40,902 nt of DNA from Candidatus Berkelbacteria bacterium Licking1014_7 (GTDB lineage: Bacteria; Patescibacteriota; UBA1384; GWA2-35-9; CG2-30-39-44): contig VMGK01000011.1 in NCBI GenBank assembly GCA_007376535.1, positions 1 to 40,902 of the forward strand, written 5' to 3'. The notes beneath the pieces are model-generated. The model ran no database searches. It saw nothing but the letters and a program-made list of their open reading frames with translations, and was not told the DNA's origin. Position 1 is the first letter of the stretch, and each line of letters begins with the position of its first letter. Of this stretch, positions 24,447-31,718 are shown piece by piece. Position numbers and translations under genes: made by a program.

Positions 24447-25597
24447 TTTTGAAAAATTAAAATATATTCTTTTTGCATGACATTATATAAGCCATAAATT
24501 ATTTTTTCCATTTTCTTGATGGTCTTAAAACCCATTTTTTCACAGTACTCAATTACATTTTGAGTAGTGTTTATCTCTTGACCTTGAAAAGTCACATTTC
24601 CTATAACCACGACGCAATATTTATCTTTCTTTAAAACCCTATACATCTCACTATACGCTTTTTCCATATCTTTGTCATACAGCTCAAATTTATTTAATCC
24701 AGTTCCACGGACGCCAATAAAATCTTCTTTTATTTTGTCTAAATCGTATCCGAGCGCTTTTAATGAGTGGGCATCGTTAGCGACATAGTTTAAGGCAATG
24801 GAATATGGCGGAGATGTAATAATTCCGTCTACAGATTCATCTTTCAAGTTTATTTTTCTAGTATCGCCCTCTATAATTTTTGTCTTGCCTATTTTTAAAT
24901 TATGCTTTTTAATGGCGTTGCTGTAATCTTCAACGGACGCAATCATTTTTAAGGCGTCGCTAACAAATGAAGAATCAAAATTTCTTCCCCTTCTTGATTG
25001 ATCGCTATGCGCCATCATTTCGGCAACTTTATAGAAATTTTTTATCCTTTCATCGTTTGGCTCTCTACCATTTTTTTTGAAAAGATAATAATCTTTATAT
25101 TTTTTAATTTCGTCAATAATATCAACCGATTCTGTTTTTACCTTTGAAATAAGAACGCAAAGCGGGCTTATATCCAATCCTATTGCGTTTATTCCTAATA
25201 TCTGGGCTTCTAAAACAGCAGTGCCGCTTCCGACGAATGGGTCAAATAATGTTTCACCATTTTGGATTTTTATAATATTCATTAACGCCCTGATCATTTG
25301 AGGGTGAAATTTGCCCTTATACGGATAAATCCAATGAGTTAAATATTGATTAACCGATTTTGTTTGGTTGTATTTTTGTAAATTGTAATAATCGGAATAA
25401 TCACCATCTATTGTCTTAAAATATGCGAGTCTTCTTTTTAATACATCAAAATTGCCATCGTCTTTTAGCTCAAATTCCCTAAAATCGTTTGTAACTTTTA
25501 GAACGGGCTTAAATGATTGTAATTCCAACCTCGCCAATGCAAGCTCATAAATAAATTGAATATTGTCTAATAGTTTTAGGGTTTTTGTATTCGCCAT
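24443..25597 (-). CDS. Type II DNA methyltransferase, TSPPY type (probable N4-cytosine)
   Basis: A 384-residue enzyme. The SAM-binding motif FDPFVGSGT is at 118-126 and the catalytic TSPPYS at 261-266. TSPPY is usual in N4-cytosine enzymes, while adenine enzymes mostly have DPPY or NPPY. Motif I comes before motif IV with about 135 residues between, which probably hold the target-recognition part (alpha-like order). YNLQKYNQTKSVNQYLTHW and YKGKFHP in the N-terminal region are familiar from related type II enzymes. It forms a two-gene system with the downstream nuclease; the base modified is inferred. Confidence 0.85.
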   Translation of the reverse strand: MANTKTLKLLDNIQFIYELALARLELQSFKPVLKVTNDFREFELKDDGNFDVLKRRLAYFKTIDGDYSDYYNLQKYNQTKSVNQYLTHWIYPYKGKFHPQMIRALMNIIKIQNGETLFDPFVGSGTAVLEAQILGINAIGLDISPLCVLISKVKTESVDIIDEIKKYKDYYLFKKNGREPNDERIKNFYKVAEMMAHSDQSRRGRNFDSSFVSDALKMIASVEDYSNAIKKHNLKIGKTKIIEGDTRKINLKDESVDGIITSPPYSIALNYVANDAHSLKALGYDLDKIKEDFIGVRGTGLNKFELYDKDMEKAYSEMYRVLKKDKYCVVVIGNVTFQGQEINTTQNVIEYCEKMGFKTIKKMEKIIYGLYNVMQKEYILIFQK

Positions 25598-25599
25598 AG

Positions 25600-25653
25600 C
25601 TATTTTATTAAATCCTCAATTTGTACCTCTAATGCTTTGGTTAATTTTGCCAT
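25600..25653 (-). pseudogene. Remnant of an XRE-family HTH gene, copy 2
   Basis: The frame MAKLTKALEVQIEDLIK ends two bases before the methyltransferase ATG. It matches the C-terminal helix of XRE/HTH_3 proteins, the family of restriction-modification controller (C) proteins. No upstream HTH coding sequence remains: the terminator hairpin and tRNA-Ser(CGA) follow directly. Nearly the same arrangement is found at 15661-15782. Confidence 0.5.
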
Positions 25654-25691
25654 TAATTTTTGTAATTTGTGTGTGTAATTTGTAGCTAGGG

Positions 25692-25719
25692 ATAAATTTT
25701 TGCTGTTGCAAAAATTTAT
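25692..25719 (-). terminator. Hairpin after tRNA-Ser(CGA), copy 2 of the shared tail
   Basis: Perfect 12-bp stem with a four-base loop, starting two bases after the tRNA 3' end. Stem bases are identical to the hairpin at 15663-15690, but relative to the tRNA the loop is inverted. Confidence 0.6.
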
Positions 25720-25720
25720 T

Positions 25721-25803
25721 CGGAGGGTGCAGGACTCGAACCTGCAAGGGCTTTCGCCCACGGCTTTTCGGGAGCCGCGCAATAGCCATTCTGCCAACCC
25801 TCC
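25721..25803 (-). tRNA. tRNA-Ser(CGA) with C33
   Basis: An 83-base class II tRNA: acceptor GGAGGGT/ACCCTCC, anticodon stem CGGCT/AGCCG, variable arm GGGC-GAAA-GCCC, T stem GCAGG/CCTGC around TTCGAGT, discriminator G. The loop is CCCGAAA, so the anticodon is CGA, but position 33, almost always U, is C. It lies 27 bases after the yidC stop on the same strand, and no separate promoter is evident, so it may be cut out of the yidC transcript. Confidence 0.92.
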
Positions 25804-25830
25804 CCTATTTCTTTTTTCCCATTTCTTGCT

Positions 25831-26655
25831 TCATTCTCTCTTCCTCACTGTCACTTCTATTCCTCTTTTCTTTTCAACCGTCTGGACTATTTTATCTGTT
25901 TTACCTAAATTTTTATCTAAATCAACCCCAACATTCACTCCCACGATTTGTTCGGTATTTGTTCGCTTTTTAAGAATAATTTTTTGTTGAATGATAGTAA
26001 AAATAGTTGAGACCACCCAGTAAAGCGGTAGGGCGGACGGCAAACTGCGCGAAATTAAAATCGTCATTATCGGAAAAATAAACATCATTTGCCGCGTCAT
26101 TGTAGCCATCGCATCCATCTTTTTGTCTTTTTCAATGATTGGCTGCATTTGCCAAACGCTAATAAATTGGGTAATCCCCGCCAAAATCGGTAAGACCCAC
26201 ATTTCGGGCTTTCCCAAATCAATGCCTAAAAAATACATATTAAGATGGGTTGGCACTGGCGCCCACGAATATAACAAATCAAACCGATGTCCTTCTTTGC
26301 CAATCTCGCGAAAAATAAAATACAGAATAAACATCACGGGAATTTGCGCCAACACCGGCAAACACGAACTCAAAGGATTTATTTTATACTGGCGATAAAT
26401 CTCCATTGTCTTTTGCCCCTGCAGCGCGGGATTATCTTTGTGCTCCTCTTTGATTTTCTGTATTTCGGGCTGAAGTTCCTTCATTTTTTTCTGCGCGCGG
26501 GTGGCAGAATTGGTTGACGGCAAAAGCGCCAGACGCACCAAAATCGTTAAAATAACAATTGCCCAACCCAATGATTGCCCGGGCATAACAAATGCGATTA
26601 AAATCAACAGGTTAAACAAGGGCTTTAACAAAATGATTTTTAGAAAATATTTCAT
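25831..26655 (-). CDS. yidC: Membrane protein insertase YidC, short form
   Basis: A 274-residue protein with the five-helix YidC/Oxa1 core: ILTILVRLALLPSTNSA carries the conserved positive residue of the hydrophilic groove, followed by a cytoplasmic coiled-coil hairpin (MKELQPEIQKIKEEHKDN) and INPLSSCLPVLAQIPV. It lacks the large periplasmic domain of proteobacterial YidC, as in Gram-positive bacteria and CPR. The C-terminal tail is basic and may touch the ribosome. It inserts membrane proteins alone or with Sec. Overlaps yidD by four bases in the order rnpA-yidD-yidC. Confidence 0.95.
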   Translation of the reverse strand: MKYFLKIILLKPLFNLLILIAFVMPGQSLGWAIVILTILVRLALLPSTNSATRAQKKMKELQPEIQKIKEEHKDNPALQGQKTMEIYRQYKINPLSSCLPVLAQIPVMFILYFIFREIGKEGHRFDLLYSWAPVPTHLNMYFLGIDLGKPEMWVLPILAGITQFISVWQMQPIIEKDKKMDAMATMTRQMMFIFPIMTILISRSLPSALPLYWVVSTIFTIIQQKIILKKRTNTEQIVGVNVGVDLDKNLGKTDKIVQTVEKKRGIEVTVRKRE

Positions 26656-26885
26656 GGTTGATCCACTCCCCCCTTGCTCCAGGGATTACAACGCAAAACG
26701 CGCCATAAACCCTTAGAAACCCCTTTAAAGACACCATACTTCTCCACTGATAGATATGCGTACGAACTACAAGACGGCTCAAATTTACAGTATCCAGCGG
26801 GAAAACGGCGCGCCAGCCAGCCGTGATCTGGGGATAAGGTCTTTTGGTAAAGTATAATTAATTTTAAGATAATGTCTTTTGCCAT
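26652..26885 (-). CDS. yidD: Membrane protein insertion efficiency factor YidD
   Basis: A 77-residue protein with the full family pattern: LIILYQKTLSP, CKFEPSCSSYAY, then RVLRCNPWSKGGVDQP at the C-terminus. YidD is a membrane-associated factor that helps YidC-dependent insertion. It overlaps rnpA by 22 bases and yidC by four, the standard arrangement near bacterial origins. Confidence 0.95.
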   Translation of the reverse strand: MAKDIILKLIILYQKTLSPDHGWLARRFPAGYCKFEPSCSSYAYLSVEKYGVFKGVSKGLWRVLRCNPWSKGGVDQP

Positions 26886-27205
26886 TGAATTAAATCGTTT
26901 GAAAAATCTTGAAAACTGGTTTTGAAATCCGGCTTTTTATAAACAGTGATCACCACATCTAATTTTTTTTTGCCTAAGTCGTGATTATCAAGCAAATCCC
27001 TGAGAATCGCTTTAATTTGCCGGCGGTAGCGATTGCGAACCACGGCTTTATTGCTGATATTTTTTGATACAATTATACCAATTCTAATTTGTTCAAAGGT
27101 CTGAATGCTTCTAATTTTTAAAAGTTTCAGATATCTGGGACTAGAAAAACGAAAAACCTTTTTAAAATCTTTGTCTAACTTTAAAGATTGGGTTTTTTTA
27201 AGCAT
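26864..27205 (-). CDS. rnpA: Ribonuclease P protein component
   Basis: A 113-residue basic protein beginning MLKKTQSLK. GIIVSKNISNKAVVRNRYRRQIK contains the RNP signature (A-V-x-R-N-x-x-R-R) that contacts RNase P RNA. It matures tRNA 5' ends. The open frame continues upstream to 27340, but the ATG at 27205 matches the family N-terminus and stands six bases after a TATAAT box. The rpmH gene that normally precedes rnpA is not present between here and dnaA. Confidence 0.93.
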   Translation of the reverse strand: MLKKTQSLKLDKDFKKVFRFSSPRYLKLLKIRSIQTFEQIRIGIIVSKNISNKAVVRNRYRRQIKAILRDLLDNHDLGKKKLDVVITVYKKPDFKTSFQDFSNDLIQWQKTLS

Positions 27206-27240
27206 AACCCAATTATAAAGGGTATTAAACCGCGGGGCAA
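27206..27240 (-). promoter_or_regulatory. Leaderless promoter of rnpA-yidD-yidC
   Basis: On the minus strand: TTGCCC (27235-27240), 17 bases, TATAAT (27212-27217), six bases, ATG. The stretch TTTAATACCCTTTATAAT closely matches the promoter of the PH-like gene at 15 kb, and the -35 box again lies in a short palindrome (GGGGC-ttg-CCCC). Confidence 0.72.
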
Positions 27241-27270
27241 GCCCCCAAACAAAAACCAAACAAAAAAATC

Positions 27271-27291
27271 TTATCCACAAAGTTTTCCACA
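27271..27291 (+). promoter_or_regulatory. Pair of DnaA boxes upstream of dnaA
   Basis: TTATCCACA (27271-27279) and TTTTCCACA (27283-27291) both fit the DnaA-box consensus TTWTNCACA. They lie between the divergent rnpA and dnaA promoters and may form the left part of a two-part origin or regulate both promoters. Confidence 0.75.
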
Positions 27292-27357
27292 GACATCCGC
27301 AGTTCGGCTTTACGGGTATAAATGTTCGGTTTTTATTCATAAAGGTCTTGCCTACCC

Positions 27358-27386
27358 TTGACGATTGTGGAAAACTTGCTTATGTT
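27358..27386 (+). promoter_or_regulatory. dnaA promoter with a DnaA box in the spacer
   Basis: TTGACG (27358-27363), 17 bases, TATGTT (27381-27386), six bases, then the ATG at 27393. The spacer contains TGTGGAAAA (27366-27374), a DnaA box on the minus strand, so bound DnaA would cover the promoter. The message would start at the ATG, without a leader. Confidence 0.7.
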
Positions 27387-27392
27387 AAAAAT

Positions 27393-28754
27393 ATGGATAT
27401 AAAAGATGTGTGGAAAGCGGTTTTAGGCGAACTGGAAGTTATTCTTTCAAAAGCCAACTTTACCACTTGGTTTAAAAACAGCGCGCTTTTATCTTTAGAT
27501 AAAGATATTGCCACTATTGCCGTGCCAAATGATTTTGCTGCCAGTTGGTATAGAAAAAAATTTGAGAGTCATATTGTTGCAGCGTTAAAAAAACATTTTC
27601 CTGAAGTTAAAACCATTGATTACAAAAAACTTGACACTAACATAACCCGGCAAATTCAAAACGATTTTTTTAAACAAGTGAGGACGACTGTCTCAGCGCG
27701 CCCGATAAAAACCGCGAGTTCTTATGTCACTAATCTGCAAAATAAATTTACTTTTGATAATTTTATCACTGGCGCCAGCAATCGCCTGGCTTTTGCCTCA
27801 GCCCAGGCAGTGGCGCAAAATCCAGGCATTTTATACAATCCATTTTTTATCTATGGCGGAGTAGGATTGGGTAAAACCCATTTAATCCATGCTATCGGCA
27901 ACGCGGTTTTAGAAAAAAAACCCCACTCAAAAATACTTTATACCCCGTGCGAGGACTTTTGCAATGAATTTGTGAGTTCAATCCAAACCAACAAAACAAT
28001 GATGTTTAAGAAAAAATATCGCGAAGTAGATGTATTTTTAGTGGATGATATTCAGTTTTTATCACGGAAAGAAGGCACTCAACAAGAATTTTTTCACACC
28101 TTTAACGCGCTTCACCAAAAAAACAATCAAATTATTATGACCTCCGATCGCCTGCCCAGAAATATTCCTTGCCTTGAAGACCGACTTACAAGCCGTTTTG
28201 GCGGCGGAATGGTTGCGGACATTTCCACGCCCGACACTGAAACAAGGCAAGCCATCTTAAAAGCCAAAGCGCTTGAAAGGGGTTGGGATGTGCCGGAAAA
28301 AATAATCGAATATATTGCTCAAAACATCAAAACCAATGTGCGTGAATTAGAAGGCGCCTTAAACCGCTTAGCCACCGAAGCGCTTGTCTCTAAACAAGAA
28401 TTAACTGAAGAATTTTCTCGCAAAACATTAGAAAATATTATTAATTCTTCTGAACAAAAAAACTTTGATCCAGCGCAAATTATTAAAAAGACCGCCCAAT
28501 TTTTTAATGTTGCGGAAAAAGATCTATTGGGAAAAAGTCGAGAAAGAAAATTTGTTCGTCCACGACAAATTATTATGTATCTAATTAGAGAAGAATTAAA
28601 CTGGGCGTTTCCTAAAATCGGCGAGATATTAGGTGGTAAAGATCATACCACTATTATGCACGGCGTAAAAATTATTACCAGGGAAATTAAAAAAGATCGG
28701 GATTTAGATAATAATATTATTTTAATTAAGCAACAATTATACAGCGCTGGATAA
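27393..28754 (+). CDS. dnaA: Chromosomal replication initiator DnaA
   Basis: A 453-residue protein. Domain I (about 1-85) has WFKNSALLSL; the AAA+ domain has Walker A GGVGLGKTH (near 155), Walker B VFLVDDIQFL (near 215) and the arginine-finger region SRFGGGM; domain IV ends with the DnaA signature GKDHTTIMHGVKII. It binds DnaA boxes and melts the origin. A TTG at 27348 would add 15 residues, but the ATG at 27393 gives the normal domain I start and lies six bases after the -10 box. Confidence 0.96.
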   Translation: MDIKDVWKAVLGELEVILSKANFTTWFKNSALLSLDKDIATIAVPNDFAASWYRKKFESHIVAALKKHFPEVKTIDYKKLDTNITRQIQNDFFKQVRTTVSARPIKTASSYVTNLQNKFTFDNFITGASNRLAFASAQAVAQNPGILYNPFFIYGGVGLGKTHLIHAIGNAVLEKKPHSKILYTPCEDFCNEFVSSIQTNKTMMFKKKYREVDVFLVDDIQFLSRKEGTQQEFFHTFNALHQKNNQIIMTSDRLPRNIPCLEDRLTSRFGGGMVADISTPDTETRQAILKAKALERGWDVPEKIIEYIAQNIKTNVRELEGALNRLATEALVSKQELTEEFSRKTLENIINSSEQKNFDPAQIIKKTAQFFNVAEKDLLGKSRERKFVRPRQIIMYLIREELNWAFPKIGEILGGKDHTTIMHGVKIITREIKKDRDLDNNIILIKQQLYSAG

Positions 28755-29035
28755 AATTGTGGATAACTTTTTTTTCCACTATTTAACGCAATTTTATCCC
28801 AATTTTATCCACAGAAAATCTGTAGTTATCCAGATATTTTCCACCAACTCTAAGCCCGTTTTTACACAAATTCACCCGACTTATTACTACTTTATTATTT
28901 ATATGTAAAATAATAAAGTAAAATTAAGAAATTTTTAATTTATTATTTCAATTGTAAATTCTTAGTTTTTAATTCTTATTTAATCATAGGCTTCGCCCTC
29001 TTGTAATAATAAAAAAAAACAATTAAAAAATAATG
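28755..29035. other. Origin of replication (oriC), DnaA-box cluster and AT-rich unwinding region
   Basis: The gene-free stretch between dnaA and dnaN. DnaA boxes: TGTGGATAA on the minus strand (28758-28766), TTATCCACA (28805-28813) and TTTTACACA (28860-28868) fit the consensus; TTTTCCACT (28772-28780), TTATCCAGA (28826-28834) and TTTTCCACC (28837-28845) have one mismatch each. From about 28880 to 29030 the sequence is almost pure A/T, as expected of a DNA unwinding element. Placement beside dnaA, dnaN and recF supports the call. Confidence 0.88.
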
Positions 29036-29084
29036 CCCATAAATTTTTATGGGTAAACCCCCACACTCTTAAGGGTGTGGGGGT
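29036..29084. repeat. Two adjacent perfect or near-perfect palindromes between oriC and dnaN
   Basis: First CCCATAAA-tt-TTTATGGG (29036-29053), then a 28-base near-palindrome with arms ACCCCCACAC and GTGTGGGGGT (29057-29084). The second ends two bases before an ATG and four before the dnaN ribosome site. They may end transcription coming from dnaA or control dnaN translation. Confidence 0.7.
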
Positions 29085-29098
29085 AAATGGAGAAAATT

Positions 29099-30205
29099 AT
29101 GAAATTTACTTGCACGCAGGAAAATTTATCAAAAGCGTTAAATATTGTTTCCCATATTTGCACTACTCGCTCTACCCTGCCGATTTTAAGTAATGTTTTA
29201 TTTTCAATTGAAAAAGGACGGCTGAAAATTTCTTCCACTGATTTAGAAATAGGGATTTCAACTTTTATCGGCGCCAAAATTGACGAGGAAGGAAGTTTTA
29301 CTGTTCCTTCTCGGCTTTTAGTGGAATTTGTCAACACTAATACCGATAAAAATATTGCCATTTATAAAGAGGGAGATAAATTAAATTTATTGAGCGAACA
29401 ATTTAACGCGCGCATTAAAGGGCTTGAGGCAGATGAATTTCCCAGTATTCCAGATGTAAAACCAGATAATACAATTGAGGTCTCGGGAGCGCTTTTGTCT
29501 GAGGCGATTTCTCAAACCGTCTTTGCCACGGCAATTGACGACAATAGACCAGTGCTTACTGGCGTTTTGTGTAAAGTGGAAAACGACTTGTTAAAAATTG
29601 TGGCAACAGATAGTTTTCGTCTGGCGGAAAAAACGGTAAATTTAGCCAAAAAATCAGATAAGAATTTTCAATTTTTAGTGCCAGCCAGAACATTTCAAGA
29701 ATTGTCGCGGCTTTTGTCAGAAAAAATTGAGTCGGTTAAAATATTTATTTCATCTAATCAGGTTCAGTTTTGTCTATCGGATGCGATTTTAATTTCTCGT
29801 TTGATTGCCGGAGAATATCCTGACTATACGCAAATTATTCCCAATGTTAAAAAAACCAGTATTTTGGCGCCTCGGCAGGAATTATCCAACGCCATTAAAA
29901 TGGCGAGTTTTTTTGCTCGCGAGGCGAATAATAATGTTAAAGTTAAAGTGGGAGACAAAAATGATTTGCAAATCGTCGCCACTTCGGCGCAAATGGGTGA
30001 TAATGTGTCTAAAACACAGGCAAAAATTGAGGGAGAGGCAATAGAAATATCGTTTAATGCTAAATATTTACTTGACCCGTTAGGGGTAATTGATGAGTTA
30101 GAGGTGATATTTGATCTCAATGGAAGGTTTAGCCCGGGCGTGATAAAGCCGGTTAAAGCCAAGGATTATTTGTATATCATAATGCCGCTCCGGCTGGAAG
30201 AATAG
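29099..30205 (+). CDS. dnaN: DNA polymerase III beta subunit (sliding clamp)
   Basis: A 368-residue protein with the three repeated clamp domains. It opens MKFTCTQENLSKALNIVSHI with TLPILSNVLF; the middle domain has FATAIDDNRPVLTGVL near residue 145 and TDSFRLAEK; the end YIIMPLRLEE is the typical PMR(L)-type C-terminus that borders the partner-binding cleft. It forms a ring that holds polymerase on DNA. The ATG at 29099 is chosen over that at 29087 because GGAG lies six bases before it. Confidence 0.96.
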   Translation: MKFTCTQENLSKALNIVSHICTTRSTLPILSNVLFSIEKGRLKISSTDLEIGISTFIGAKIDEEGSFTVPSRLLVEFVNTNTDKNIAIYKEGDKLNLLSEQFNARIKGLEADEFPSIPDVKPDNTIEVSGALLSEAISQTVFATAIDDNRPVLTGVLCKVENDLLKIVATDSFRLAEKTVNLAKKSDKNFQFLVPARTFQELSRLLSEKIESVKIFISSNQVQFCLSDAILISRLIAGEYPDYTQIIPNVKKTSILAPRQELSNAIKMASFFAREANNNVKVKVGDKNDLQIVATSAQMGDNVSKTQAKIEGEAIEISFNAKYLLDPLGVIDELEVIFDLNGRFSPGVIKPVKAKDYLYIIMPLRLEE

Positions 30206-30238
30206 GGTAGAATAATCTCAAATGTAAAAACTTTACAA

Positions 30239-31279
30239 GTGAAACTACTTTCTTTGCGTCTGCAAAATTTTAGAAATTATACTGATTTTGTTTTTGAGCC
30301 AGACGGTCTAACGGTTTTGGTTGGCAAAAACGGCGTTGGCAAAACAAATATCATTGAAGCCATCAGGTTTTTGACGATTTTCAAAAGTTATCGTTCCAAA
30401 AAACAAATTGAAGTGATAAAATGGAGTGAGGATTGGATGCGGTTAGAAGGCAGGGCGAAAATAGCGAACAAAAACCGAACATTGGAAATGTATCAAGATA
30501 AGACCCAAAAGGTGGCAAAAATTGACAAAGTTAATAAAAATATTACTCAAATGATTGGACTTTTTCGGTCGGTATTATTTGCGCCAGAGGATTTGAGTTT
30601 GGTGCAGGGCGCGCCCGGTTTAAGGAGAAAGTGGTGGGATATTGTGCTTTCGCAAAAAGATCGAAAGTACTTAAAAAAGTTAGTGATGTATTATAAAGTT
30701 TTGAAAAATAGAAATCATTTGTTGTTAAAAATTTTTAGCGGACTTGCTAATCAAGACGAACTTGATTACTGGGATAATCAATTAGTGGAAAACGGCGAAT
30801 TTTTGCAAAAAACCAGGCGAACATTTACCGAACATTTTAATAAATCAGCGTCACATTATTATCATACAGTTAGTTCTGAGCAACAAAATCTTCAAATAAA
30901 TTTGAAGATTAAAGATATTTCTTTACCCTTATTAAAAGAGCGCTTAAATTTTGACATAAAAATGCGCGCCACTACTGCTGGACCCCATCTTGATGATTTT
31001 TATTTTGAACTGGGCGGGCGGGATCTGGCTACTTTTGGGTCGCGGGGAGAATTTCGCAGCGTGATTTTGGTTTCAAAGATAATTGAGGCAGATTTTTTGC
31101 GCGAAGAAAATGATTTGCCAGTGATTTTATTGGACGATATTTTGAGCGAGTTAGATCAAAAACGTCGAAATCATTTATTTGAAATGTTTGGAGAACATCA
31201 GGTTATAATGACTACGACTGATGCAGCCGGGATTGAGGAAAAGGTGAGAAAGGGAGCGAAAATTGTTGAGTTGAATTAA
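30239..31279 (+). CDS. recF: DNA replication and repair protein RecF
   Basis: A 346-residue SMC-like ATPase: LQNFRNYTDF, Walker A VGKNGVGKTNIIEAI (near 30), the APEDLSLVQG patch near 115, the ABC signature region TFGSRGEFRSVILVSK and Walker B PVILLDDILSELD near 300. It loads RecA at gaps together with RecO and RecR. It starts with GTG at 30239 after a 33-base gap; a small hairpin TGTAAA-aac-TTTACA (30223-30237) stands directly before the start. Confidence 0.95.
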   Translation: MKLLSLRLQNFRNYTDFVFEPDGLTVLVGKNGVGKTNIIEAIRFLTIFKSYRSKKQIEVIKWSEDWMRLEGRAKIANKNRTLEMYQDKTQKVAKIDKVNKNITQMIGLFRSVLFAPEDLSLVQGAPGLRRKWWDIVLSQKDRKYLKKLVMYYKVLKNRNHLLLKIFSGLANQDELDYWDNQLVENGEFLQKTRRTFTEHFNKSASHYYHTVSSEQQNLQINLKIKDISLPLLKERLNFDIKMRATTAGPHLDDFYFELGGRDLATFGSRGEFRSVILVSKIIEADFLREENDLPVILLDDILSELDQKRRNHLFEMFGEHQVIMTTTDAAGIEEKVRKGAKIVELN

Positions 31280-31432
31280 AAATTTCTTCATTACACGACT
31301 TACGCACTTTTAACAATTTTTAATATATTTTCGCAGGATAATTGACTTCGACGCCATCCGCAGCCGAGCGGGCCGGTCTTTGATCTTGCGAAGCAAGCAT
31401 CAAAGGAGCGAGGCTTAATTCTTATTTATTTT

Positions 31433-31693
31433 ATGTCTTTTGAACAGATTTCGGATTCAATTGTGAGGCGGTTTCCCCAAAAACCCTTAGTGGCGTCGCA
31501 AATTTGCGCCCAAGCGCAGATAGTTTTTGAAGATAGCGCGCAAGTGATTTCTTTTAATGACGGCACGATTAAAATTAAAACAGACGGAGTGAGTGCGATA
31601 AAAATTCGCCTAAAAAGCGATAAAGTGATTGCAAAAATCAATCAGAAACTAAGGCAAGAGTTGGTGGAGCGATTAGTGATTGGGGTGAGTTAA
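31433..31693 (+). CDS. DUF721/DciA-like protein
   Basis: An 86-residue protein with the beta-rich pattern of DUF721: VASQICAQAQIVF, ISFNDGTIKIKTDGVSAIKIR, then a helix KIAKINQKLRQELVERLV-like end. DUF721 includes DciA, the ancestral loader of the DnaB replicative helicase, and it is typically encoded after recF. The usual gyrB does not follow here. The 153 bases before it contain the inverted repeat CTTTGAT-c-TTGC/GCAAG-c-ATCAAAG (about 31377-31404). Confidence 0.65.
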   Translation: MSFEQISDSIVRRFPQKPLVASQICAQAQIVFEDSAQVISFNDGTIKIKTDGVSAIKIRLKSDKVIAKINQKLRQELVERLVIGVS

Positions 31694-31718
31694 GGGCTAA
31701 AATCGGGCGTGAGTTGAA

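Noticed and set aside
15663-25719. tRNA-Ser hairpins as attachment-site repeats of an intact integrated element spanning 15.7-25.7 kb
   Set aside because: No integrase, replication or phage genes lie between, and the two copies are on opposite strands relative to each other, so recombination would invert rather than excise the segment.
25831-25833. TGA recoded as glycine or tryptophan
   Set aside because: yidC ends cleanly at TGA with a tRNA gene immediately downstream, and full-length conserved genes in the window need no internal TGA readthrough.
27206-27340. N-terminal extension of rnpA (MNKNRTF...) as a hidden rpmH
   Set aside because: The sequence lacks the KRTYQP and Arg-rich pattern of L34, and it covers the rnpA promoter and DnaA boxes.
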